Shown: piece by piece, positions 1-10,562 of the stretch
Layout of the letters: each line of letters starts with the position of its first letter
Numbering within the stretch: the stretch's first letter is position 1
Source of the DNA: Budorcas taxicolor
Taxonomy: Eukaryota > Chordata > Mammalia > Artiodactyla > Bovidae
DNA length: 64,000 nucleotides
Direction: 5' to 3'
NCBI RefSeq assembly: GCF_023091745.1
Contig: NC_068911.1
Span: forward strand, 160,938,004 to 161,002,003
Notes under the pieces: model-generated
The model's input: the letters and a program-made list of their open reading frames with translations, nothing else
What the model was told of the DNA's origin: nothing
The model's database searches: none
Made by a program: the position numbers and the translations under genes

Positions 1-736
1 GCATTTCTCATGATGTACTCTGCATATAAATTAAATGAGCATGGTGACAATACACAGCCTTGATGTACTCCTGTTCCTATTTGGAACCATACTGTTGTTC
101 CATATGCAGTTCTAACTGTTGCTTCCTGACCTGCATACAGATTTCTCAAGAGGCAGGTCAGGTAGTCTGGTCTTCCCATCTCTTGAAGAATTTTCCAGTT
201 TGTTGTGATTCACACAGTCAAAGTCTTTGGCAAGTCAATAAAGCAGAAATAGATGTTTTTCTGGAACTCTCTTGCTTTTTCCATGATCCAGCAGATGTTG
301 GCAATTTGATCTCTGGTTCCTCTGCCTTTTCTAAAACCAGCTTGAACATCTGGAATTTCACAGTTCATGTATTGCTGAAGCCTGATTTGGAGAATTTTGA
401 GCATTGCTTTACTAGCGTGTGAGATGAGTGCAATTGTGCGGTAGTTTGAGCATTCTTTGGCATTGCCTTTCTTTGGGATTGGAATGAATACTGACCTTTT
501 CCAGTCCTGTGGCCACTGCTGTGCTTTCCAAATTTGCTGACATATTGAGTGCAGCACTTTCACAGCATCATCTTTCAGGATTTGAAATAGCTCAACTGGG
601 ATTCTATCACCTCCACTAGCTTTGTTTGTGGTGATGCTTCCTAAGGCCCACATGACTTCACATTCCAGGATGTCTGGCTCCAGGTGAGTGATCACACCGT
701 CATGATTATCTGGGTCGTGAAGGTCGTTTTTTTGTA
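1..736 (-). mobile_element. BovB LINE, inverted 5' part of a rearranged insertion (RT fragment)
   Basis: Read on the minus strand this is the RTE-type reverse transcriptase region of BovB. It includes the segments PVELFQILKDDAVKVLHSIC, FIPIPKKGNAKECSNYRTIA and GFRKGRGTRDQIANICW. The segment meets a plus-strand BovB 3' end at about 733-736, so the two halves face opposite ways. The left edge is cut by the window. The frame is open through much of RT but broken near 210. It is a retrotransposon remnant, not a host gene. Confidence 0.93.
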
Positions 737-1141
737 CCATAAAGAAGGTGTAGTGCCAAATAATTGATGCTTTCAGATTATGGTGGTGGAGAAGACTCTC
801 AAGATTTCCTTGGACCACAAGGAGATTAAACCAGTCAATACTAAAGAAAATCAACCCTAAATATTCATTGGAAGGACTGATGCTGAAGCTGAAGCTCCAA
901 TCCTTTAGCCACCTGATGCAAAGAGCTGACTCATTAGAAAAGATCCTGATGCTGGTAATGATTGAGGACAGGAGAAGGGGGCCACAGAGGATAAGATGGT
1001 TAGATAGCATCACTCTCAATGGATATGAGTTTGAGCAAACTCCTGGAGAGAGTGAAGGACAGGGAAGCCTGATGAGCTGCAGTTTATGGGGTTGCAAAGA
1101 GTCAGACACAACTTAGTAACTGAACAACAACGACAACAAAA
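733..1141 (+). mobile_element. BovB LINE 3' end, sense part of the 5'-inverted insertion
   Basis: The segment carries the BovB 3' non-coding end: the region around 'ctgatgctg' and the 'agagtcagacacaactta' end motif, followed by a CAA-rich tail at about 1125-1141. It starts at a GTAC shared with the inverted part. The CAA tail and the sequence 'gattgaggacagg' place it with the older BovB state seen in this window. Confidence 0.9.
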
Positions 1142-1230
1142 TACTATAGTGGAGGGAAAAAGATTCCTACTCAGATTTAGAAAATTGCAAGACAATGTTG
1201 CTATCAGCTTAACAACTAAACCAATTATCT

Positions 1231-1302
1231 ATATCAGTTCAGTTCAGTCGTTCAGTTGTGTCCAACTCTTTGTGACCCCATGGACTGCAGCACACCAGGC
1301 TC
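1231..1302 (-). mobile_element. BovB/Bov-A 3'-end fragment
   Basis: Seventy bases match the reverse complement of the common BovB/Bov-A 3' end: a CAGTT repeat, then 'tgtgaccccatggactgcag'. It is too short to tell a truncated BovB from a SINE remnant. Confidence 0.8.
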
Positions 1303-1379
1303 TAAATAATCATGTTTTCCAGACCCCAAAGGAACTGAGAGCACAAGAATAGCTAATAAACTAACTTTCAGAAACTAAC

Positions 1380-1485
1380 ATAATCTTTTTGTAATTTTTT
1401 TTAAAATTATTATTTATTTATTTATTTTAGAATCTTTTATTGGAGTATAGTTGGTCTACAATGTTGTGTTCAGTTCAGATGTTCA
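1380..1485 (-). mobile_element. L1 3'-end fragment
   Basis: A T-rich start followed by 'ttattggagtatagttgg' and 'caatgttgtgtt' matches the antisense 3' UTR end of artiodactyl L1, including its A-tail on the minus strand. Confidence 0.6.
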
Positions 1486-1676
1486 AATGAACTTATTTAC
1501 AAAATATGATCTTAACAACAGATAAGGAAGAAGAAATTTCTTATGACAGAATGGATGAGCAGAAGGGAAATCCACTCTAGCAGAGAGAAGATGAAAACCA
1601 GCCTTATATGTAACACATTTTAAAACTTGCATTGGGACTGGCATCACAGGTGTGTCATGCCAGGTCTAAGAATTGT

Positions 1677-2884
1677 CTCAGTTCAGTTTAGTTGAGTCCA
1701 GTCACTCAGTCGAGTCCAGTTCTTTGCCACCCCATGGACTGCAGCATGTCAGGCCTCCCTATCCATTACCAACTCACAGAGTTTATTCAAACTCATGTTC
1801 ATTGAGTCAGTGTTGCCATTCAACCATCTCATCCTCTGTCGCCCCCTTCTTCTCCCACCTTCAATCTTTCCCAGCATTAGGATCTTTTGCAATGAGTCAG
1901 CTCTTCGCATTAGGTGGCCAAAGTATTGGAGTTTCAGCTTCAGCATAAGTCCTTCCAATGAACATTCAGGAATGATTTCCTTTCGGATGGACAGGTTGGA
2001 TCTCCTTGCAGTCCAAGGAACTCTCAAGAGTCTTGTCCAACACCACAGTTCAAAAGCATCGATTCTTCAGCACTCAGCTTTATTTATAGTCCAACTCTCT
2101 CATCCATACATGACTACTGGAAAAACCAAAGCCTTGACTAGATGGACTTTTGTTGGCAAAGTAATGTCTCTGCTTTTGAATATGCTATCTAGGTTGGTCA
2201 TAACTTTCCTTCCAAGGAGCAAGTGTCTTTTTATTTCATGGCTGCAATCACCATCTGCAGTGATTTTGGAGCCCCCCAAAATAAAGTCTGACACTGTTTC
2301 CACTGTTTCTCCATCTATTTGCCCTGAAGTGATGGGACCAGATGCCATGATCTTCGTTTTCTGAATGTTGAGCTTTAAGCCAACTTTTTCACTCTCCTCT
2401 TTCACTTTAATCAAGAGGCTCTTTAGTTCTTCACTTTCTGCCATAAGGGTGGTGTCATCTGCATATCTGAGGTTATTGATATTTCTCCTGGCAGTCTTGA
2501 GTTCAGCTTGTGCTTCTTCCAGCCCAGAGTTTGTCATGATGTACTCTGCATACAAATTAAATAAGCAGGGTGACAATATACAGACTTGACGTACTCCTTT
2601 TCCTTTTAGAACTAGTCTGTGGTTCCATGTCCAGTTCTAGCTGTTGTTTCCTAACCTCCATACAGATTTCTCAAGAGGCAGGTCAGGTGGTCTGTTATTC
2701 CCATCTCTTTCAAAATTTTCCACAGTTTGTTGTGATCCATGTAGTCAAAAGCTTTGGCGTAGTCAGTAAAGCAGGAATAGGTGTTTTTCTGGAACTCTTG
2801 CCTTTTTGATGATCCAGGGGATGTTGGCATTTGATCTCTGGTTACTCTGCCTTTTCTAAAACCAGCTTGAACACCCAGAAGTTC
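1677..2884 (-). mobile_element. BovB LINE, 3' 1.2 kb
   Basis: A minus-strand, 5'-truncated copy runs from the (ACTGA)-type tail at 1677 through the RT C-terminal region. On the minus strand the catalytic motif reads NLRYADDTTLMAESEE, and upstream is SPCLFNLYAEYIM. The 158-residue frame at 2100-2576 (minus) is the longest intact RT piece. The 189-residue plus frame at 1795-2364 is only its antisense. Confidence 0.93.
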
Positions 2885-3094
2885 ATATCACTAAAAGAGT
2901 GACAGACTTCCATGAAGTGCCTCTTCCTCACTAGGAAGGCCTGAAAGCAGGATTCTTGGCAATTTTGCTTATCTATGCATTTATTGTTTATTAGAGAATG
3001 GAATATTCTTGCTTTTTCATAAGGGAGTTATATGACTTTGATGAGAAAAATCTTATTCTCCTTGTTTGCTTTCCTGTGCCATAATTTCCCATTG
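2885..3094. other. No recognised feature
   Basis: Anonymous sequence between a BovB copy and a MIR-like segment. I see no coding potential. Confidence 0.5.
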
Positions 3095-3240
3095 TCAATA
3101 TCTTGACATGAGATTTAATTTCCTTGTGTCTGCTTCATAGGAGTGCTGTGAAAATTAAATGAAATAACCAAGGAAGAGTTTCCCACAGTGCCTGACATAC
3201 ACTGAGGGCTTTATGAATGCTAACTACAGAAATGATGACT
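3095..3240 (+). mobile_element. MIR-like SINE
   Basis: The order of 'gctgtgaaaattaaatga', then 'cagtgcctgacatacactga' and 'tatgaatgctaac' follows the 3' half of the mammalian MIR consensus. It is diverged, as expected for a repeat older than the ruminants. Confidence 0.6.
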
Positions 3241-4035
3241 ATTAGAGACTATCTTTTCCCAAGAAGGTGCAGAGAGGAGCATTCTTTAAGCCTTTCCAAC
3301 ACCTCTTCACAACCTACATTTCAGGTTCATATAATTGGTGCCTCCCTGAGGCAGTGAGCTCCCTGGCTTCCATTGATTTCCCTCCAAACCCAGCAGAGGA
3401 AGTGCTTGTTTGTTGTTTTTCACCTCAAGGCTGATTCAAATTGGGGTTAAACCATTTTGTATCAATAAGAGACAACAGAAAAACTGGTCTGGCTCAGGAG
3501 ATGTGATCTGTGGTCGATTCTCGGTTCAAAGAAACTTTCTGATGGTTTAACTACTTTATAAAAGTGTATAGCATGAGTTGTATTATTGCAATATACACTT
3601 TCCAGTCAGTCTAAGGCAAATTGTTGATAAATCATGCTTGGTCTTCCCATTTCTTCCCTTTTGTTCTTTTTACTTCCCCCATCTTTCTAGCTATTCTGCA
3701 TTTTTTTCACCCCTACTTTTAGCTTCTTCTATCGCTTCCTTCTAAAGAACTAGCTGATAAAATTTTAGATTTGTTAATCATTTCAGTTGTGTTTCAACTC
3801 AGATATTTGTAATACAAAATGAGAAAGAAAGTTCTTCAGGTCTGGACTCCAAGACAACACTGTTAATATAGTTGGCTTACATGTAATTCTTTTTCTTCCA
3901 GAAAACTAAACAGTGTCTGAGAATTTTGCTACATATATGTAATTTCTCCTATTTTACCCTGTGTCTCAATCACATTGGGAAAAGTAATTGAATAAAGCTA
4001 TATGGCCTCAAGCAACTTTCTGAATGTAACTTCTT
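3241..4035. other. No recognised feature
   Basis: Anonymous AT-rich sequence with no long frame and no repeat I can place. Confidence 0.5.
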
Positions 4036-4080
4036 CAAGCTTTCTTTCTTTCTTTTTCTTTTTTCAAGCTTTCTTTTTAT
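4036..4080. repeat. Pyrimidine-rich low complexity (CTTT-like)
   Basis: Repeated CTTT/TTTC units with 'caagctttctt' occurring twice, just upstream of a Bov-A fragment. Confidence 0.75.
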
Positions 4081-4092
4081 TGTGTGCTGTAG

Positions 4093-4205
4093 AAGGAAAT
4101 GGAGAGCCACTCCAGTATTCTTTGCTGGATAATTCCATGGACAGAAAAGCCAGGAGTGCTACAATCCATGGTTTTGCACAGAGTTGACATGACTTAGCAA
4201 CTAAA
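4093..4205 (+). mobile_element. Bov-A type SINE, 3' body
   Basis: The Bov-A body is present: 'ggagagccactccagtattc', 'attccatggacag' and 'gagttgacatgacttagcaa'. The tRNA-like head is absent, so this is a 5'-truncated Bov-tA or a single Bov-A unit. Confidence 0.85.
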
Positions 4206-4334
4206 CTGCCACCACTCACACTCAGCTTTCTCTGACAGGGTGATCCTCAAAGATTCATCATCTCTAGATAGTTATTTGGTGATCTGCACAGCAGGTAGAC
4301 ATAAGACTTCTTAACCCAAAATGTTTTTCAAAGA

Positions 4335-4396
4335 TCTGTGTGTGTGTTTATGTGTGTATGAGAGACAGGGAGAGAGAGAGGAGGAGAAGGAGGTGA
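4335..4396. repeat. Mixed GT/GA low-complexity tract
   Basis: A (GT)n stretch passes into (GA)n and GGA-rich sequence. Confidence 0.8.
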
Positions 4397-6401
4397 TGTT
4401 TGCTTGGAGTTTCTCTTACTGGTGAAGAATCTTGCCTCTCATGGCCAGGCTTTTGCCAGAAAATTTGTCTAACTCAATTCTAATACCTTAGGATATAGAA
4501 AATGTGAAAGGAAATAGCATTCTGAGACTCTCTCTAGGAAAAATAAAAACAATAAAACATAGAACAAAAACAGTAGCAAAAATAGGGAATACTTGAAGGT
4601 GATTTTCAACTGAGTCCTAGAATTTCCTAGAATGTATTCAAGCTTCAAATATGATTCTTTGGAAGATGCAGCAGATTGACATGAAAGGGAGAATAACATT
4701 TTCCCTTTTGGTGGGGGAGAAGACCGATGTTCAGAGTTATTTCTGAATATGCAAAGTAAATAAAAGATTTCAGAATGATAATATATCTGTATGTATTCTC
4801 ATATGAAGATGGAGAGGGCAAGACATTTCTAACGCAGGAATTCATAAGATAGGTAAACCTCTTGAAAGAGGTATTCAAAATTAAATAGATTAGTATTTAA
4901 AAAGTCCTCATTGTGGACATGCATGTAAATATAAAGAAGAATAGAATATATCATGAAAAAAATAAGACTGAGTCCACCTGTGACATTTGTAATAAAAAGA
5001 ATAGTACATTTACATTCCCTGGTCCTACACTTTAGAATTAAAGAACTGGGATTTTTATGTATTCTGACCAATTTTCCCATTAGATATATATATCTCAGTA
5101 ATGAAATTTGTATCCTTTTCTTAACTCTTGAAAGCCCCACAATCAGTTTACTTCAAATGTCAAATATTTGAGAAATAAAAGAAAAGAGAGTGAAGTTTTA
5201 ACACACTTTAAAGACACTAAAGGTGACATTAGCATTCTTTTGTCATGGAAAACACACAGGTCCTGTCTTTTATTTGTTGGTTGCATTAAATCAGGGAAGG
5301 TGTTGGCAACATCCAACAGTTGATGGTGCAGAGTCTGCCTACTGACACTACACAGAGCATAAGAGCAATTGACCTCCAGAACCCTCAGTTCAGGAGTCCT
5401 GAGTAGCACATGGGCACAGCAGGCACCCCAGACATTTCAGTCCTCTCTTCAGGACCTAAGAGAACCAAACTGAATTTTCAGTCAATGTATTATTCGCTGA
5501 TGTGGAACACAGATTTGCTTCTATTCTTTTAACACTTTCAGAAAGAAAGTGGATTATTGATCTTCTTGGAATTCCTCAAAATGTAGCTGTAGTCACCCTG
5601 ATATTTGGAATGTGCTGCTAGGTCCATAATACACTGCCTCTCATAAGTAGTAAGAGGTGGATTGTGAACTGTGCTCTTCAGAAGTGTTTTATTTTGGGCT
5701 TATTGACAAATACACCGTGATGGCTCTTGAGTCATCATCTCTGGGTTAATAAATAAAGCATTATCCTTTATGACTTTCTCATTCTTTCCTCTTTTTCAAC
5801 TGAATAATAAAATATTTAGATTCTTTGAATTAAACAATGTAGAGAAGCATTCCAATTGAAATATGTGAACCATTCAGTTTACACAAATATTATTGAAAAG
5901 TGAAAATTTATTACTCAATGCAAACAGCAAGCCTGAATAACTAATAAATGTAAATACAGTTATTTTTCTGGATAGATTTTTTGCTCATTACTGCTGGTTA
6001 AATATTCCTTTACATAGATTTTCTGTTTTTACCCTGATCTTAAAAAGAACTGTAGAAAATATGGAACATGTTAAAAAAAGTTTAGAGCTATATAATGGAA
6101 ATGACCTATAATCTAAACAATCAGAAAGAGCAAATATTGATCCTCGATTAAAAGAGTGAAAATCAGGTTGGCTGGAGGAAGAAACACAGAAGCCCATTAA
6201 TCAGGCCCCAGGACAGATGTAGATAAAGCCAGCTGCGAAGTTAGCAGGAAACAGAATTTCTCCTGGGTCAGGCAGCAGCTGTGAAATGCCACGATGACCC
6301 CCTCCTGGGGTCTTTCTGATTGACTCCTATTTTCTTGCCAGTAAGGGCTCCAGACCTCCTTTCCTTTCCCATAATTGCTGGAACACAGTTGCTAAACTGC
6401 T
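4397..6401. other. 2-kb stretch without recognised gene or repeat
   Basis: AT-rich DNA between a SINE fragment and the solo LTR. Short frames on both strands lack recognisable domains, initiation context or splice-flanked structure. It may hold old decayed repeats, but none is clear. Confidence 0.5.
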
Positions 6402-6847
6402 CTCATCTGCCGGGAGCCAGCGTGAGGAACTCTGCCCTTGGCAAAGGTCATGAGGAAGGAGGCTCAGCCTAGGCAAAGGCAGGATTGAGCCTCAGGAAAC
6501 TCCCTGTTTCCTAGCATCTACCCCCAAAACCAGAGTCTGTTTTATGCTCTCACCTACACCTCTGACTTTACAGGGGGCTCTCCCCCATCACCATTTCTCT
6601 CAGAGAAGGAGTTAACTTGCAGCTCCAGTTAGTAAAAATTCCTGGGCACGACAAGAGTGTTTCAACTTACAAACTCCTCTGAAGTTTCTCTAGCCTGCCT
6701 GAGCGGGTTTGTCCAGCCACATGTGATTGTTTACAGCCTCCCAACCGTGAGAGGCACGAGATGCTTTAAAGTTTCTATATACAGACTCTTTTGAAAAGTT
6801 AGAAAATTATTAGTATAGTATAGTGGGTTGATTAGGAATTATATTGG

Positions 6848-7380
6848 TGAAGGGATTTTCATTTATTGTGCCAATAATTACTGCTAATTCCCTGCCCTAG
6901 GTGTGACAAGGGTGTCTCAGATCAAACCTCTCTGCTGGCAGACTAGCTTGTGTGACAGGATTATCCATACTCCTGCCAAACACATGATTGTTTACTACCT
7001 CTCAACCATAAACAGCACAGAGAGTTTGGAGTATTTTGAAAGTCTTAATTAGCATAGGGCTTTTCTCATTGTTGAGTCAATGATTGCCGCCAGGCCTCCA
7101 TATCCTTAGGCACCTGGGAATATATTAATCAATGTATTTGGAATATAGAAAAGGAAATATAGTAGTTTTTGATGTTAGCAATACTAGACTTTTTGAATTA
7201 ATGAATTTTCTCTTTTGTTATAGATCACTGTACTTTGTTATAGATCACTGTGTCCTTGCTATGTAAAAATGTAACTTTATCACTATCTTAAGACTAAATA
7301 GATCTTAAGAGGAATACTAGTGAAGGGTTTTCATTTATTGAGCCAATATTTGCTGCTAAATCTCCATATTCCTTGCCCTT
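6848..7380 (+). repeat. Repeated U3 modules inside the LTR
   Basis: A module of the form 'agggnttttcattnattg', followed by a CCAAT-like box and 'tgctgctaa'-like sequence, occurs at about 6848-6900, 7055-7110 and 7321-7380. A second module, 'catgatTgtttac..cctc.caacc', occurs at about 6720-6766 and 6980-7027. Spacing is roughly 210-270 bp. The related LTR at 38 kb has one copy. Confidence 0.75.
7212..7252 (+). repeat. 20-bp tandem pair in LTR U3
   Basis: The unit 'ttgttatagatcactgt' is present twice head to tail within the U3 region. Confidence 0.8.
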
Positions 7381-7743
7381 ATAATGAGCATAACTAGCAT
7401 ATAGGAGAAATAAGTATTAACCTTTAAGATTAACCATGTTAAACCGTAGGCTAAGTAAATTCCTTTCTTGATTGTAACCCACTACACCCTCACCCTATAG
7501 GAATGAAACTTTATTTGGAGGGTGGTGCCTGGTTTAAGAAAAATTCACCCCTGGAAAAAATAAGTTTTCTGGTTGACTGACCGTTATCAGAAAGGGCTAT
7601 AAAATGTCAGCAGGTCTCATGGCCAGAAGATGATGTAAAACCCATAAAACCTTTATATAATTTTATATGAAGCACCTGATTGTGACAGGAGTCAGGTCTG
7701 CTGACCCCATGTGACTCTATTCATCCCTATGTATAACAAAGAG

Positions 7744-7750
7744 TATATAA
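7744..7750 (+). promoter_or_regulatory. LTR TATA box
   Basis: TATATAA in the context 'gagtatataagc', with the LTR 3' part downstream. The second LTR has the same motif and context. Activity of this copy is not known. Confidence 0.65.
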
Positions 7751-7762
7751 GCAAACCAGAAA

Positions 7763-7768
7763 AATAAA
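7763..7768 (+). terminator. LTR polyadenylation signal AATAAA
   Basis: AATAAA starts 19 bases after the start of the TATA box, that is, ahead of or at the expected transcription start. This is a short-R arrangement. The second LTR repeats it. Confidence 0.65.
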
Positions 7769-8189
7769 GAAATGGGATCAGTTTCTGGAAAGACTGATTC
7801 CCCCATGTCATTCTCTCCCCTTCTGGCTGGATTCCCATCTGGTAAGTGGGTACTCACCAAGCCTGCTAATTCTGCCTGGGCTTCTAAGATCAGACCGGGG
7901 AGGCCTCAGTGCCTCCTCTCCTTCGGGAGAACGGAAAGACGCCTGTGGCCTATGTAGGTGGTGATTGGTATTCCACATAAACCAAGTTATTCAGCCTCTT
8001 TTTCTCCACTAATTTTCCTAATACACTATCCGTTTCTAATCTCTCTATATATCTGTAATTAAATAAGCTTTTTCCTAGGACGCCTACTCCGTCTCCCCTT
8101 TGAATTAGCCTGGATCCACCGGGGCTGGACCCCTGCACTCATCTCTTGGCACCCAATTCTTAACTCGTCCCACTTCTACCACTGCCTCA

Positions 8190-8270
8190 GAAATAGTAAT
8201 CAGCAAAAGGTACAAACTTCCAGTTATCAGATAAATAAGCCCCAGAGTTGTGATGTACAGCATGGTGCAA
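8190..8270 (+). mobile_element. Old L1 3' UTR, left part
   Basis: 'tacaaacttccagttatc' and 'gatgtacagcatggtg' match the 3' UTR of old mammalian L1. The element is split by the SINE at 8271-8427 and resumes at about 8449. Confidence 0.65.
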
Positions 8271-8427
8271 GCGTGCATGCTTAGTCGCTCAGTCATGTCT
8301 GACTCTTTACAACCCCATGGACTGTAGCCCTCCAGGCTCCTCTGTCTGTGGTATTTTCCAGGCAAGAATATTGGAGTGGATTGCCACTTCCTACTTTGGG
8401 GGATCTTCTGAATTGGCATACCCATTC
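8271..8427 (-). mobile_element. Bov-tA/Bov-A SINE
   Basis: The reverse complement of the Bov-A body is present: 'gcttagtcgctcagtcatgt', 'ccccatggactgtagccc' and 'aagaatattggagtggattg'. It is inserted in an L1 3' UTR. A run of 21 T follows at 8428-8448. Confidence 0.88.
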
Positions 8428-8448
8428 TTTTTTTTTTTTTTTTTTTTT
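8428..8448. repeat. Poly-T run (21 T)
   Basis: Uninterrupted T tract between the SINE and the resumed L1 3' UTR. Confidence 0.95.
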
Positions 8449-8545
8449 AATCATTTCTCAATATATATGTATATCAAATCATTATGTTGTACATCTAAAA
8501 CTAACTAAATGTTATATATCAATTTTGTCCCCAAAACATGCTAGA
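8449..8545 (+). mobile_element. Old L1 3' UTR, right part
   Basis: 'aaatcattatgttgtacatc' and 'atgttatatatcaatttt' match the terminal part of old L1 3' UTRs, continuing the segment at 8190-8270. Confidence 0.6.
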
Positions 8546-8884
8546 AAATTTTTAAAATTATCTGATGTAATTGAAATAGCTATCATATTTAAGATGGGAC
8601 ATTATGCAATTGCTGCTCTTTGTGTTGAACATATTTAAGTCTCCTCCAGTATTAAAGCATGCAGGGGGCACTTAATCAATGTTGGGCTTAATGAGTGAGA
8701 AAAAAAAAAAGGAAAGAGACAGGAAAGGATCCCACCCCCTTTATGGACCTGTCAGGAGAGCTCAAACTTTACAGTAAACACCTCCTTCTTCCCTTTGTCT
8801 TGGTTAACACTGAGCTTCTCCAGGAGTGTCCTCTCACTGTATTAGGTTAATAAATTTACTTTTGCAATTTTTTTCTATGCAGTG
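8546..8884. other. No recognised feature
   Basis: Anonymous sequence with a short A run near 8700. Confidence 0.5.
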
Positions 8885-9361
8885 GCTTTCAAAATGATTT
8901 TTTAGATTTATTTTTTTATTGAAGGATAATTGCTTTTCAGAATTTTGTTTTCAGTCAAACTTCAACATGAATCATTCCCTCTCTTTTGAAACTCCCTTCC
9001 ATCTCCCTCCCCATCCCACCTCCCTAGGTTGATGCAGAGCTCTTGTTTGAGTTTCCTGAGCCATACAGCAAATTCCCATTGGCTATTTATTTTACATATG
9101 GTAATATAGTTTCCATGTTATTCTTTTCATACATCTCACCCTTTCCTTCCCTCTCCCCATGTCTGTAAGTCTACCCTCTTTGTTTCTCCATTGCTGCCCT
9201 GTATATAAATTCTTCAGAACGATTTTTCTAGATTCTGTATGTGTGGATTAGAATATGATATTTATTTTTCTCTTTGTGACTCACTTCACTCTATATAATA
9301 GGTTCTAGGTTCATCCACCTCATCAGAACTGACTCAAATGCATTCCTTTTTATGGCTGAGT
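8885..9361 (-). mobile_element. L1 (bovid), 3' UTR and ORF2 end, part 1 of 3
   Basis: This is the antisense bovid L1 3' end: 'ttattgaaggataattg', 'cacctccctaggttgatgc', 'cagcaaattcccattggct' and the ORF2 C-terminal region. It is interrupted at CTGAGT (9356-9361) by a BovB and resumes at 10,107. Confidence 0.88.
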
Positions 9362-10106
9362 GAAGAAGAACTAAAGAGCCTTTTGATGAAAGTGAAAGAG
9401 GAGAATGAAAAAGTTGGCTTAAAGCTCAACATTCAGAAAACAAAGATCATGGCATCTGGTCCCATCACTTCATGGCAAATAGACAAGAAAACAGTGGAAA
9501 CAGTGACTTTATTTTTCTGGGCTCCAAAATCACTGCAGATGGTGATCGTAGCCATGAAATTAAAACACGGTTACTCCTTGGAAAGAAAGTTATAACCATC
9601 CTAGACAGCATATTCAAAAGCAGAGACGTTACTTTGCCAACAAAGGTCCATCTAGTCAAGGCTATTGTTTTTCCAGTGGTCATGTATGGATGTGAGAGTT
9701 GGACTATACAGAAAGCTGAGCACCGAAGAACTGATGCTTTCAAACTGTGGTGTTGGAGAAGACTCTTGAGAGTCCCTTGGACTGCAAGGAGATCCAACCA
9801 GTCCATCCTAAAGGAGATCAGTCCTGGGTGTTCATTGGAAGGACTGATGTTGAAGCTGAAACTCTAATACTTTGGCCGCCTGATGTGAAGAGCTGACTCA
9901 CTTGAAAAGACCCTGATGCTGGGAAAGATTGAGGGCAGGAGGAGAAGGGGACGACAGAGGATGAGATGGTTGGATGGCATCACCGACTCAATGGACATGG
10001 GTTTGGATGAACTCTGGGAGTTGGTGATGGACAGGGAGGCCTGGCATGCTGCATTTCATGGGGTGGCAAAGAGTCGGACATGACTGAGTGACTGAACTCA
10101 ACTGAA
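9362..10106 (+). mobile_element. BovB LINE, 5'-truncated, nested in L1
   Basis: The copy begins at the RT segment SEEELKSLLMKVKEENEKVG and runs to the (CTGAA) tail. CTGAGT at 9356-9361 and 10,107-10,112 is a candidate 6-bp target-site duplication, although the tail itself ends in a similar string. The RT frame is broken near 9500-9600. It sits in the diagnostic 'gggaaagattgagggcagg' state. Confidence 0.92.
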
Positions 10107-10292
10107 CTGAGTACTGCATTGTGTATATGTACCACAACTTCTTATCCATTCACCTACTGATGGGCATCTAGGTTGCTTCTATGTTCTAGCTATTGTACAT
10201 AGTGCTGCAATAAACAATGGGATGCATGTGTCTTTTTCAACCCTGGTTTCCCCAGGGTAAATGCCTAGGAGTGGGATTGCTGGGTCATATGG
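10107..10292 (-). mobile_element. L1 (bovid), part 2 of 3
   Basis: The antisense ORF2 C-terminal sequence continues: 'cattgtgtatatgtaccaca', 'gatgggcatctaggttgct' and 'ggattgctgggtcatatgg'. It stops where the near full-length BovB begins. Confidence 0.88.
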
Positions 10293-10316
10293 TAGTGCAG
10301 GAGCAGTGGCTGTGCA

Positions 10317-10562
10317 GTGCAGGAATGGCTGAGAGGAGCTAACCCACATCCAAGGTCAGGAGCAGCGACCGTGAGAAGATACTCCACGTACAAGGTAAGA
10401 GAAACCCAAGTAAAATGTTACGTGCTGAGAGAGGGCATTAGAGGAAATGACAAACACAGAGAACTAGCCAATCTGATCACATGGACCACAGCCTTGTCTA
10501 ACTCATTGAAACTAAGCCATGCCATCTGGGGCCACTCAAGACTGACGGGTCATGGTGGTTGA
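10317..10562 (+). pseudogene. Open frame in the BovB 5' region
   Basis: An 81-residue frame covers the 5' region, including LSNSLKLSHAIWGH. I see no known domain. It may be part of the N-terminal leader of the BovB polyprotein or simply 5' UTR, and its translation is unproven. It lies upstream of, and out of phase with, the endonuclease frame as I read it. Confidence 0.4.

Larger units (their letters stand above)
6408..8137 (+). mobile_element. Solo LTR of an endogenous retrovirus (bovid BTLTR1-like), 1730 bp
   Basis: The element begins TGCCGGGAGCC and ends GGACCCCTGCA (TG...CA ends). It is flanked by a perfect 6-bp duplication, CTCATC, at 6402-6407 and 8138-8143. A 6-bp duplication is typical of class II (betaretrovirus-like) elements. 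No internal viral coding region is present, so this is the solo product of LTR-LTR recombination. A TATA box lies at 7744-7750 and AATAAA at 7763-7768. The U3 is expanded by duplicated modules. The same family occurs at 37,994-39,176. The family name is from memory. Confidence 0.9.

Noticed and set aside
210..1109. A 299-codon minus-strand frame that looks like one protein
   Set aside because: It reads across the joint of an inverted BovB: the first part is antisense of the BovB 3' end and the rest is RT. It is not a gene.
6408..8137. Complete provirus
   Set aside because: Only one LTR, flanked directly by the duplication, with no gag, pro, pol or env sequence. It is a solo LTR.
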